This document shows positions 1 through 5,689 of a stretch of DNA of 10,597 bases, in pieces. A program made the translations under genes and the position numbers. The first letter of the stretch is position 1; each line of letters begins with the position of its first letter. The notes below the pieces were generated by a model that was not told the DNA's origin, did no database searches, and worked only from the letters and a program-made list of their open reading frames with translations. The stretch is from VGKU01 sp964388785 (lineage in GTDB: Bacteria > Patescibacteriota > Patescibacteriia > UBA9934 > GWF2-40-263), in contig CAYMBX010000035.1 of NCBI GenBank assembly GCA_964388785.1, positions 1-10,597 on the forward strand, written 5' to 3'.

Positions 1-232
1 GAATGATAAATGCTCCAAGTGAATGACCCAGCAAGATATCGTCATTTTTAAGATAGCCGATTTGAGATTTCATCGTTTCGATAATCTCGGGCAAGTTTAA
101 TTCCTCTTTTGTGGAGAGTGGAAGTTCTGGAACCACAACTTCAAATCCACGATCGCGAAGCTGATCGGCAAGCCAAGGATGAAAATTCATCTGTGGGCTG
201 GCATTGAACCCATGAACAAGAATGACGCGCAT
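1..232 (-). CDS. Alpha/beta hydrolase, RBBP9/YdeN-like (partial; runs off the window)
   Basis: The 77 visible codons begin MRVILVHGFNASP and reach a GHSLGAF motif at residues 69-75. The first segment is the typical first beta strand with an HG oxyanion-hole motif. The second is the nucleophile elbow G-x-S-x-G, with Ser71 as the presumed catalytic serine. This layout, with the nucleophile near residue 70 of a small protein, fits the RBBP9/YdeN serine hydrolase family (PF06821), usually about 180-200 residues. The substrate is unknown for most members. The acid and histidine of the triad lie outside the window. The ATG at 230-232 follows a promoter-like pair within a few bases, so the mRNA is probably nearly leaderless. 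It is transcribed divergently from tRNA-Leu(UAG). A related alpha/beta hydrolase subfamily cannot be excluded from the N-terminal part alone. Confidence 0.85.
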   Translation of the reverse strand, partial: MRVILVHGFNASPQMNFHPWLADQLRDRGFEVVVPELPLSTKEELNLPEIIETMKSQIGYLKNDDILLGHSLGAFII

Positions 233-241
233 ATCGCAAGA

Positions 242-270
242 AGCGTAACCGAAAGACTTTTTTTAATCAA
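242..270 (-). promoter_or_regulatory. Promoter of the alpha/beta hydrolase gene
   Basis: On the minus strand TTGATT (265-270) is followed after 17 bases by TACGCT (242-247). The expected transcription start is near 235, only about 3 bases before the start codon at 232. Both boxes are imperfect (4/6 and 3/6), but spacing and position are right. Confidence 0.45.
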
Positions 271-295
271 CAGAATGCGTTAGGATTGTCGCCGT

Positions 296-380
296 GGGCG
301 GGTGGTGAAACTGGTAGACACGCCAGCCTTAGGAGCTGGTACCGCAAGGTATGAGAGTTCGAGTCTCTCCCCGCCCACCA
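296..380 (+). tRNA. tRNA-Leu(UAG)
   Basis: The acceptor stem GGGCGGG (296-302) pairs with CCCGCCC (370-376), followed by discriminator A377 and encoded CCA (378-380). The anticodon arm is CCAGC/GCTGG around a 7-base loop with anticodon TAG at 330-332, reading CUN leucine codons. A long class II variable arm (TACC-GCAA-GGTA) and the T arm GAGAG/CTCTC with loop TTCGAGT complete the fold. The gene is 85 bases long. The two bases just 5' of the gene (G294, T295) could extend the acceptor stem by pairing with C378 and A377. Confidence 0.97.
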
Positions 381-400
381 AATCATCCCCAACCGACTCG

Positions 401-429
401 TTGACAAAAGACATTTTCTGTGATGAACT
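401..429 (+). promoter_or_regulatory. Promoter-like boxes, copy 1 of the promoter-hairpin module
   Basis: A perfect -35 TTGACA (401-406) is followed after 17 bases by TGAACT (424-429), preceded by TG at 421-422 in the extended -10 position. The -10 matches weakly, but box order, spacing and the hairpin that follows are the same as in the much stronger copy at 7974-8001. Confidence 0.45.
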
Positions 430-440
430 GAAAGTCATAA

Positions 441-477
441 AGAACCTCCCTGCTGAATGGCTGGGGGGTTCTTTTTT
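441..477 (+). terminator. U-tailed hairpin, copy 1 of the module (terminator, attenuator or small RNA end)
   Basis: AGAACCTCCC (441-450) pairs with GGGGGGTTCT (463-472) with one G-U wobble. The loop is 12 bases, and the 3' arm runs into six T (472-477). It can end tRNA-Leu(UAG) transcription. It also lies where transcripts from the boxes at 401-429 would be stopped after about 40 bases. Bases 440-456 are identical to 8014-8030. Confidence 0.8.
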
Positions 478-503
478 CATCACGTGATGTTCTTTCGCGA
501 AAG
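478..503. promoter_or_regulatory. Two adjacent perfect 12-bp palindromes, possible operators
   Basis: CATCACGTGATG (478-489) and CTTTCGCGAAAG (492-503) are each perfectly self-complementary and sit 2 bases apart, centre to centre 14 bases. They lie between the upstream hairpin and the start codon at 529. No regulator is encoded nearby, so an operator role is inference. Confidence 0.35.
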
Positions 504-528
504 CTCTTTCATTCTTAATGCACCCGCT

Positions 529-2166
529 ATGAAACGACTACTTGGATCACTCTTCGTGATCGCAGGCGTGCTTTGTGTTGGTTTACTTCCCACATATGCG
601 TCCGAACCGAACGCACAACTTCCGGTTGCCATGCTCGCCACATCATCGGAGCAATACGCAAGCGAACAGATGCTCATCATCACTTCTCTTGATTTGCTTG
701 CGGATCCCCTCTTTCAATCCTTCTTCACTTCATATGTCCAACCCCCTTACCCATTCGCCGTCCTCCTCACCCCCACTGTCGGAACACGTGACCCTAACAC
801 AAACCCTGACACTCCCAACCCGCCTATGGGAACAAATGAGTCAAACGCTCAGTCTGGAGGAACTGATTCGATTCGAGAAAATTCTCATGGATCCGAACTG
901 GGATCAGGAGGAAATGTGACTCCCGCACCAGGTCCGAAAACACTGCAACTTGTTGAACTCTATCCTCATACCGAAGGACAAGACAAAACAAACGAATATA
1001 TCGCGATCAAAAATACGGGAGGCACCTCTATATCGCTTGCAGGTTGGAGTCTTAAAGATGCGTCCGGAAAAACATACATATTCAAAGAAGGAACGATCGC
1101 TCCTGGTGAAACAAAAAAGCTTGGGCCTGAGCAAACCGGCATTGCTCTCAATAACGACAAGGACTCCGTTGCGCTCTACGCGCCGGATCAACAACTCATT
1201 GACTCCGTCTCTTATGAAAAAACAAAAAAGGGCGACACGTTTTCTCGCCAAGGCGACACCTGGCGTTGGTCGTCAGACGTATCGGCATCTCAACCAACAG
1301 TTGATGCGAAGCTTCCGCTGGAACAATCAAATTCCACTTCCACAAACACCTCTGAGCCAACCCCGCCTGTAACTCAGACGAAAAATTCGCAAAATAAATC
1401 GACTCTTGTCACCGCAAAATCTCTGTCGATTGCGAATGCAAAAGAAGCGGCAGATGAAACACGTGTCGAATTAACTGCAATCGTCTCAGTTCCGCCCGGA
1501 ATACTCGGAAAACAATTCTTCTATGTTCAAGATGATTCGGGAGGGATTCAAGTATATAAACATGATGCGGACTTTCCTTTCATGGAAAGCGGGACACAAA
1601 TTCATCTTTCAGGAACCATGAGTACATCCGGAAAGGAACGACGAGTCAAAATTTCAAAAGACGACATCTTGAAAATCACAGGCACGGAAGTAATGCCTGA
1701 TCCGGTCGTCACTAAGATCGATCAACTCGCAACACAATACATGGGTACCCTTGCGAAATTAACTGGCACACTTTCGTCGGTCGGATCCGATAGATTTGAA
1801 TTAGAAGATCAAGGCAACACGGTCGAAATTGCCATCGCCAGCTATACCAACATTGACACTTCACTGTTCAAGCCGGGGATGAAAATAGAAGCGACGGGTA
1901 TCGTGAGGCCTTCTGGCGACACAGTGAAATTATCGCCGCGTTCGCAGAACGATCTTGTGGTTTTACAAGAAGAAACACCGCTTGCAACCGGAACGGTCGA
2001 TTCTGGAAAAACGCAAGAACAACAAAAAAACCAAATTCTCGGAACCGCGATTGCCGCGGCAACCGCGGGAGCTGTGATCTTTTGGGTCGTGAAACAACAC
2101 CTGCAGAAAAAACACCACACCTATGTCAGCCCCACTCTCAATCCCGGAGCTGAAACGGTCACTTGA
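529..2166 (+). CDS. Exported lamin-tail domain protein with OB-fold-like domain and C-terminal membrane anchor
   Basis: The 545-residue protein starts MKRLLGSLFVIAGVL, a clear signal peptide with a likely cut after Ala24 (TYA|SE). A Ser/Thr/Asn/Pro-rich linker leads to a lamin-tail domain at about residues 137-248: LVELYP, NEYIAIKNTGG, LAGWSLKDASGK and a closing TWRWS. Another low-complexity linker is followed by a beta-rich stretch at about 295-480. It contains FFYVQDDSGGIQVYK and a second similar half ending GMKIEATG, resembling OB-fold modules seen beside lamin-tail domains in secreted proteins. Residues about 502-522 form one hydrophobic helix, then QKKHH. The protein is therefore probably held at the cell surface with its bulk outside. 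I chose the ATG at 529 over an earlier in-frame ATG at 457, because 457 lies inside the upstream terminator hairpin and would precede the signal peptide with 24 odd residues. Lamin-tail domains in bacteria are associated with exported or surface proteins. The specific role here is unknown. Confidence 0.85.
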   Translation: MKRLLGSLFVIAGVLCVGLLPTYASEPNAQLPVAMLATSSEQYASEQMLIITSLDLLADPLFQSFFTSYVQPPYPFAVLLTPTVGTRDPNTNPDTPNPPMGTNESNAQSGGTDSIRENSHGSELGSGGNVTPAPGPKTLQLVELYPHTEGQDKTNEYIAIKNTGGTSISLAGWSLKDASGKTYIFKEGTIAPGETKKLGPEQTGIALNNDKDSVALYAPDQQLIDSVSYEKTKKGDTFSRQGDTWRWSSDVSASQPTVDAKLPLEQSNSTSTNTSEPTPPVTQTKNSQNKSTLVTAKSLSIANAKEAADETRVELTAIVSVPPGILGKQFFYVQDDSGGIQVYKHDADFPFMESGTQIHLSGTMSTSGKERRVKISKDDILKITGTEVMPDPVVTKIDQLATQYMGTLAKLTGTLSSVGSDRFELEDQGNTVEIAIASYTNIDTSLFKPGMKIEATGIVRPSGDTVKLSPRSQNDLVVLQEETPLATGTVDSGKTQEQQKNQILGTAIAAATAGAVIFWVVKQHLQKKHHTYVSPTLNPGAETVT

Positions 2167-2338
2167 ACGAAAAGCCTTTGCGCTTGGGATCAACCCGGCT
2201 GTTTCCTGTCTGTTAGCTGAACATTTTATTCATCTTCTTTCACAACATTCATATGACCCAACCACAAACAAACAACTGGTACAAAGCCCTCCTCGACCAA
2301 ATCCATTCGCTCAGCGAGGAGTTTGGACTGGACGATGA
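2123..2338 (+). CDS. Small hypothetical ORF overlapping both neighbours (doubtful)
   Basis: This 71-residue frame starts at an ATG inside the last 44 bases of the lamin-tail gene and runs 86 bases into the next small gene. Its first 43 residues (MSAPLSIPELKRSLERKAFA and on to LLSQHS) read like a real helical protein and fill the otherwise empty stretch 2167-2252. The last 28 residues are Pro/Arg-rich and look like an out-of-frame reading of the following gene. It could be a genuine overlapping gene, the remnant of a longer ORF joined to the next frame by a frameshift, or chance. I see no Shine-Dalgarno site and recognise no family. Confidence 0.35.
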   Translation: MSAPLSIPELKRSLERKAFALGINPAVSCLLAEHFIHLLSQHSYDPTTNKQLVQSPPRPNPFAQRGVWTGR

Positions 2339-2480
2339 ACAAACAAATCGTTTTCGCGATTTCTCAGTCACCCTCGCCAAAGAGCAGTACAAACTTGGTA
2401 ACAAATATGGAGCTTCTTGGGCGTTTAAACGCGCTCGTGAAGAAGCGGCTGGGGTCACATCAGGACAGGCGATGGCCTAA
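2253..2480 (+). CDS. Small hypothetical protein, helical, charged
   Basis: The 75-residue product starts MTQPQTNNWYKALLDQIHSL. It is rich in Glu, Lys and Arg and should be largely helical, with no signal peptide or membrane segment, so it is probably cytoplasmic. An intrinsic terminator begins directly after the TAA stop, which supports it as the last gene of the unit that starts with the lamin-tail gene. There is no Shine-Dalgarno site before the ATG. An in-frame TAG at 2214-2216 limits how far upstream the frame can reach. I do not recognise a family. Confidence 0.65.
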   Translation: MTQPQTNNWYKALLDQIHSLSEEFGLDDEQTNRFRDFSVTLAKEQYKLGNKYGASWAFKRAREEAAGVTSGQAMA

Positions 2481-2483
2481 GGA

Positions 2484-2511
2484 AAACACCCGGTTCTTGC
2501 CGGGTGTTTTG
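2484..2511 (+). terminator. Intrinsic terminator after the small hypothetical gene
   Basis: AAAACACCCGG (2484-2494) pairs with CCGGGTGTTTT (2501-2511) around the 6-base loop TTCTTG. The 11-bp perfect stem has T bases in its 3' arm. It starts 4 bases after the stop codon at 2478-2480. Confidence 0.9.
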
Positions 2512-2530
2512 TGTGCGATCCATCTGATAT

Positions 2531-2559
2531 TTGACGAGTGTTTATCACTTTGATAGATT
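2531..2559 (+). promoter_or_regulatory. Promoter for the small exported protein
   Basis: TTGACG (2531-2536), a 17-base spacer and TAGATT (2554-2559) form a good sigma70-type promoter. The start of transcription would be near 2566, about 19 bases before the ATG and just ahead of the GGAGG ribosome-binding site. Confidence 0.65.
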
Positions 2560-2584
2560 CTGCTTCGTCACCTGGAGGAACCCG

Positions 2585-2911
2585 ATGGTCAAGGCAGCGA
2601 TGCTTTGCGCCGCCGGGGTCATCCTGGTGGCGTTTGCCGGCACAGCGGAGACGGAAGCTCAGCAACCGCCGCCGCCTTACCAACCGGCGATCGTAGAAGA
2701 GCGTCGGACACTCATCGAACGACCGCCGGCAGACCAGACTCGCGGCACGCGCAAAAAGGTCGTGGAGACCCCACAGCGCAAAGCCGCAACGTTGTCCCCG
2801 CTGCGTGGCGTTAGCTGGCTCGAGCTGACTGACGCCTACCCAAGCGGCTGCGATCCTCCGAATCTCATCCTGTCCATGTCGCGTCACGCCTCAGGAAGAT
2901 CACGTGCGTGA
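2585..2911 (+). CDS. Small exported hypothetical protein, Pro/Arg-rich, G+C-rich gene
   Basis: The start is well fixed: GGAGG at 2574-2578 stands 6 bases before the ATG at 2585, with a good promoter upstream. The 108-residue product starts MVKAAMLCAAGVILVAFAGT, a signal peptide with likely cleavage after Ala21 or Ala25. A Gln/Pro-rich segment (QQPPPPYQP) and a charged, disordered-looking Arg/Glu/Thr tail follow. No domain is recognisable. The gene is visibly richer in G+C than polX or the lamin-tail gene and uses a strong Shine-Dalgarno site, like the genes at 8087 and 9993. About 150 bases separate its stop from the next terminator, so the true 3' part may have been altered or frameshifted. 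Bases 2898-2913 around the stop form an inverted repeat. Confidence 0.6.
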   Translation: MVKAAMLCAAGVILVAFAGTAETEAQQPPPPYQPAIVEERRTLIERPPADQTRGTRKKVVETPQRKAATLSPLRGVSWLELTDAYPSGCDPPNLILSMSRHASGRSRA

Positions 2912-3057
2912 TCGCGACACTAACTCAGGAACCGGAACCCAAGAACGTCCATGCGGCTCCGGCCGCCATTCCGCCGTCTGACCCAAACGGTCGGAATCTG
3001 AGCGCACGCGTAAATCGCGAAGCGCAAGGGTCACTCGCCCGACGAGCATGCACAGGC

Positions 3058-3085
3058 AAACCGCCACAGCACTCGGCGGGTTTTT
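3058..3085 (+). terminator. Intrinsic terminator, possibly bidirectional
   Basis: CCGCC (3061-3065) pairs with GGCGG (3075-3079), extended by AAA/TTT across one bulged G, and is followed by five T (3081-3085). It ends plus-strand transcription from 2585. Its opposite strand lies directly after the stop of the minus-strand dioxygenase-like gene and is followed by TTT, so it may stop that gene too. Bases 2912-3057 before it hold no gene I can support. Confidence 0.75.
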
Positions 3086-3771
3086 CATTTTCTCTCAACA
3101 AGAATAAGTTCCTCTCCTTGAACCTGATAATTTGCGGATGATCCTTTCTCTCCGGCGTACGCATGGAGACTCGAAGAGAAATCAAAACTCGGATGCGCTT
3201 CTACCTCGTGAATATACGGCGCGCGGAAGGTTTTTGATTTTCCCGCAGGGATTGTTTTCGAGCCGAAATTTTTTAAGAAAAAATATCCATGCGGACGCTT
3301 AGATTCTTCGTGAGCGCTCCACTCATCTTTATCAATCCCGAAAACAGATTCGCGCAGCGCCCCCTCAAGCACAGCCATCCCTCCCAAGCTTTTTCCATGA
3401 TCATGCGGTCTGGGTGCGGCAAATAAATTTGCGTCCTTGCGCCAACCGTAAAGGATCACGCGCGGAAGTCGCTCTTCCGCCCGAAATAACTCAACGGACG
3501 GACGCGCTTCTGGAAACAAACCGCGATCTTTCATTTGAGTTACGATCAAATCAATTGATTCCCGGTGCTGTGCTTCCAGCGTATGAAGAAGTATTTTTAA
3601 ATCTGACTGGGTACATTCTTTTCCGTCCGGAAGATGTACCTTTACCCACGCGTCAATGATCGCATTCAGCTCACCGACCACTCGCTCCCGTTGCTCAACG
3701 CGCGGATCTATTTTCTCGCGCGGTTCAAAAGAAAATTCAGGTGCAAAACCTTCACGCATATGGAATAACAT
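3085..3771 (-). CDS. Cysteine dioxygenase-like cupin
   Basis: The 228-residue product has a helical N-terminal half and a C-terminal cupin. The cupin carries the features of thiol dioxygenases (cysteine dioxygenase type I family): PRPHDHGKSLGGMAVLEGAL with His123 and His125, and SSLHAYA with His203, the three expected Fe(II) ligands. Tyr205 matches the active-site Tyr two residues after the third His. The position of the mammalian cross-linked Cys is Gly here (GG at 130-131), as I recall for bacterial enzymes. Members of this family oxidise a small thiol such as cysteine to a sulfinic acid with O2; the substrate here is unproven. The frame runs upstream into tRNA-Gly and must not start there. 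I chose ATG 3771. An ATG at 3759 would suit a leaderless message, with TTGTCT, 17 bases and TAATGT just ahead of it. The gene is separated from tRNA-Gly by a terminator. Confidence 0.78.
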   Translation of the reverse strand: MLFHMREGFAPEFSFEPREKIDPRVEQRERVVGELNAIIDAWVKVHLPDGKECTQSDLKILLHTLEAQHRESIDLIVTQMKDRGLFPEARPSVELFRAEERLPRVILYGWRKDANLFAAPRPHDHGKSLGGMAVLEGALRESVFGIDKDEWSAHEESKRPHGYFFLKNFGSKTIPAGKSKTFRAPYIHEVEAHPSFDFSSSLHAYAGEKGSSANYQVQGEELILVERK

Positions 3772-3779
3772 TAACCGAC

Positions 3780-3810
3780 AAAAAACCTCCAGACAAACTG
3801 GAGATTTTTT
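3780..3810 (-). terminator. Terminator after tRNA-Gly
   Basis: CTCCAG (3787-3792) pairs with CTGGAG (3798-3803) around 5 bases. On the minus strand the stem is followed by G and then a run of T (plus-strand A at 3780-3785), directly behind the tRNA-Gly 3' end. The plus strand also has six T after the stem (3805-3810). Confidence 0.8.
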
Positions 3811-3811
3811 G

Positions 3812-3887
3812 TGGAGCGGTAAACGAGACTCGAACTCGCGACCTTCTCCTTGGCAAGGAGACGCTCTACCAACTGAGCTATTACCGC
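3812..3887 (-). tRNA. tRNA-Gly(GCC)
   Basis: On the minus strand the acceptor GCGGTAA pairs with TTACCGC, followed by discriminator T and encoded CCA. The D arm contains AGTTGGTAGA. The anticodon arm TCTCC/GGAGA encloses TTGCCAA with anticodon GCC. The T arm is GCGAG/CTCGT around TTCGAGT with a terminal wobble. It is 76 bases long. The U discriminator is normal for bacterial glycine tRNAs. Confidence 0.97.
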
Positions 3888-3899
3888 AGGACGAACGAA

Positions 3900-3928
3900 A
3901 GTTTAACACCAAGGCGTGCTCGTTGCAA
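3900..3928 (-). promoter_or_regulatory. Promoter of tRNA-Gly
   Basis: On the minus strand TTGCAA (3923-3928), a 17-base spacer and TAAACT (3900-3905) give a start near 3893, about 6 bases before the mature tRNA. The TTGCAA hexamer is its own reverse complement and lies between this promoter and the divergent polX promoter. Confidence 0.6.
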
Positions 3929-3939
3929 GAGGACCTTCC

Positions 3940-3948
3940 TGCTATACT
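3940..3948 (+). promoter_or_regulatory. Extended -10 promoter of polX
   Basis: TGC followed by TATACT (3943-3948) is an extended -10 element, which can work without a spaced -35. The nearest TTGCAA is only 14 bases away. Transcription would begin near 3955, leaving about 6 bases before the ATG at 3961, so the message is nearly leaderless. Confidence 0.65.
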
Positions 3949-3960
3949 AAACCTACCGTT

Positions 3961-5688
3961 ATGGCGAAAAAATCACTTGCAAATCGGGAGATTGCAAACA
4001 TATTCGAAGAAATTGCGCTTTATCTTCGCGCGCAAAATGTGGCGTTTAAACCCCAAGCGTTTGAAGTCGCTGCCGAAAGCATTCGCGGACTGGATGAAGA
4101 ATTGACGGACCTGTACGCACGGTGCGGCGAGACGTGCATTGACGAAATTCCAGGCATTGGAAAAAGCATGGCCGAAAAAATCAGAGAGGCTGTCACCAAG
4201 GGAAAAATATCGGAATACAATGCCCTGAAGAAACAGCTTCCGTTTGATATGCTGGGTCTGACACGTGTGCAGGATGTGGGTCCAAAAACCGCCTTAATGC
4301 TGTTCCAGAAACTGAAGATAAAAAATGTTCGTGATCTTGAACGGGCGGCAAAGGCTGGCAAAATCGCCACACTTCCGCGCATGGGACACAAAACGGAACA
4401 GAACATCTTGCGTGCGCTCGCATTTTTGAAAACCAGTTCCGGTCGACAAATCATTCATTTTGTACTCCCAGTCGCCGATCAAATCGTAAAAAAAATACGC
4501 GCGGTCCCCGGCGTCACGCACGTGGAAATTGCCGGATCGATTCGTCGACGCAAAGAAACCATTGGAGACATTGACCTGCTCGCGACTACGTCCAAACCCA
4601 AGGAGCTCATTGACGCATTCAAACGACTCTCGAACGTTTTGGAAGTTTTGGAAGAAGGCCCGACCAAACTGATGGTACGATACACAAACAACATGAATGG
4701 TGATCTGCGTATTCTAAGACCGGACGAATACGGAGCAGGACTTGTGTATTTCACCGGCTCCAAAGAGCACAATATTCTTCTGCGGGAGCGAGCGATCAAA
4801 AAAGGGATGAAATTATCAGAGTACGGACTTTTCAAAGGGAAACAGCGTCTCGCGAGCCGAACGGAAAAACAGATTTATACCGCACTGGGACTGCAGGAAA
4901 TCCCTCCGGAGATCCGTATTGGAGAACGTGAGATTGAATTCGCGGCAGCAAAAAAAATTCCAGCGTTGATTCCCTATGGATCCGTCAAGGGTGATTGCCA
5001 AGTCCAAACGGATTGGTCGGATGGAACGGATTCTATTGAAGACATGGCAAAAGCCGCCCACGCCCACGGACTTTCCTACATGGCAGTGACCGACCATACA
5101 CAAAGTCTCACAATCGCAAATGGATTGAATGAAAAACGACTGCGAGAACAAGGAAAAGAAATAGACAAGCTAAACAAAAAACTGAAAGGATTTCGTGTCT
5201 TGAAGTCCACGGAGTGCGATATACGACCCGACGGTACGCTGGATCTCAAAGACGATGCGCTCAAATCGCTTGACCTCGTGTGTGTCTCCGTTCATTCACA
5301 CCGTTCTCTTGAAAAAGACCAGATGACCGAACGCATTATCAGAGCCCTGAAGCATCCCCTCGTTCACGTTTTCTTCCATCCCACCGGACGTGTCGTCAAC
5401 GTGCGGGACAGCTATGAAGTCGACATGGAACGCGTGATCAAAGCCGCGAGGTTGTATCGCGTTGCCCTCGAGGTTAACGGATCGCAGCGCATGGATATGC
5501 ACGAGAAATTGATCCATTATGCTGTGGAGACGGGGGTAAAACTGCTCATCAATTCAGATGCGCATACACCGGAACATTTTGCGAATATCGATATCGGCAT
5601 CGGACAAGCACGCCGCGGATGGGCGAAAAAAACGGATGTACTCAATACGAAATCCGTAAATGATTTTTTGAAGGCAATTCAAAAGTGA
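3961..5688 (+). CDS. polX: DNA polymerase X family (PolX) with C-terminal PHP domain
   Basis: The 575-residue protein matches the usual bacterial PolX length (about 570). Order of parts: an N-terminal 8-kDa-like region with helix-hairpin-helix motifs (IPGIGKSMAEKI near 63-74 and a second near 105); the nucleotidyltransferase core with GSIRRR at 192-197, the metal-binding Asp203 and Asp205, and the third Asp at 248; YFTGSKEHN in the palm/thumb; then a PHP domain from about 342. PolX enzymes fill short gaps in base-excision repair, and the PHP domain in studied members gives 3'-5' exonuclease and AP-processing activity. PHP ligand candidates present are Asp378-His379, Glu418, His445, His447, His473, Asp533 and His535. 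The first motif, normally H-x-H, reads Q347-V-Q349, which may weaken metal binding. The start at ATG 3961 fits the promoter; an in-frame ATG at 3916 would lie upstream of the -10 box. The alkD-like gene follows after one base. Confidence 0.95.
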   Translation: MAKKSLANREIANIFEEIALYLRAQNVAFKPQAFEVAAESIRGLDEELTDLYARCGETCIDEIPGIGKSMAEKIREAVTKGKISEYNALKKQLPFDMLGLTRVQDVGPKTALMLFQKLKIKNVRDLERAAKAGKIATLPRMGHKTEQNILRALAFLKTSSGRQIIHFVLPVADQIVKKIRAVPGVTHVEIAGSIRRRKETIGDIDLLATTSKPKELIDAFKRLSNVLEVLEEGPTKLMVRYTNNMNGDLRILRPDEYGAGLVYFTGSKEHNILLRERAIKKGMKLSEYGLFKGKQRLASRTEKQIYTALGLQEIPPEIRIGEREIEFAAAKKIPALIPYGSVKGDCQVQTDWSDGTDSIEDMAKAAHAHGLSYMAVTDHTQSLTIANGLNEKRLREQGKEIDKLNKKLKGFRVLKSTECDIRPDGTLDLKDDALKSLDLVCVSVHSHRSLEKDQMTERIIRALKHPLVHVFFHPTGRVVNVRDSYEVDMERVIKAARLYRVALEVNGSQRMDMHEKLIHYAVETGVKLLINSDAHTPEHFANIDIGIGQARRGWAKKTDVLNTKSVNDFLKAIQK

Positions 5689-5689
5689 T

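Noticed and set aside
457..528. Earlier ATG for the lamin-tail gene
   Set aside because: It lies within the terminator hairpin loop and would bury the signal peptide behind 24 unusual residues.
2898..2913. GATCACG-TG-CGTGATC inverted repeat around a stop codon, as a terminator
   Set aside because: The stem has only a 2-base centre and no T run; it may be a protein site or chance, and I could not assign a role.
2908..3141. Plus-strand frame following the small exported protein
   Set aside because: It runs through the terminator at 3058-3085 and has low-complexity composition with no start signal; most likely chance.
3772..3912. N-terminal extension of the dioxygenase-like gene beginning MVLNFRSS
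   Set aside because: It is the translation of tRNA-Gly and its terminator (the SVGRAS...EFESRLP type of tRNA shadow), not protein.
3926..3943. Possible third copy of the module string upstream of polX (AGAGGACCTTCCTGCT)
   Set aside because: Only partly similar to AAGAACCTCCCTGCTGA. There is no 3' arm or T run, and it overlaps the polX -10 box, so similarity is probably chance.
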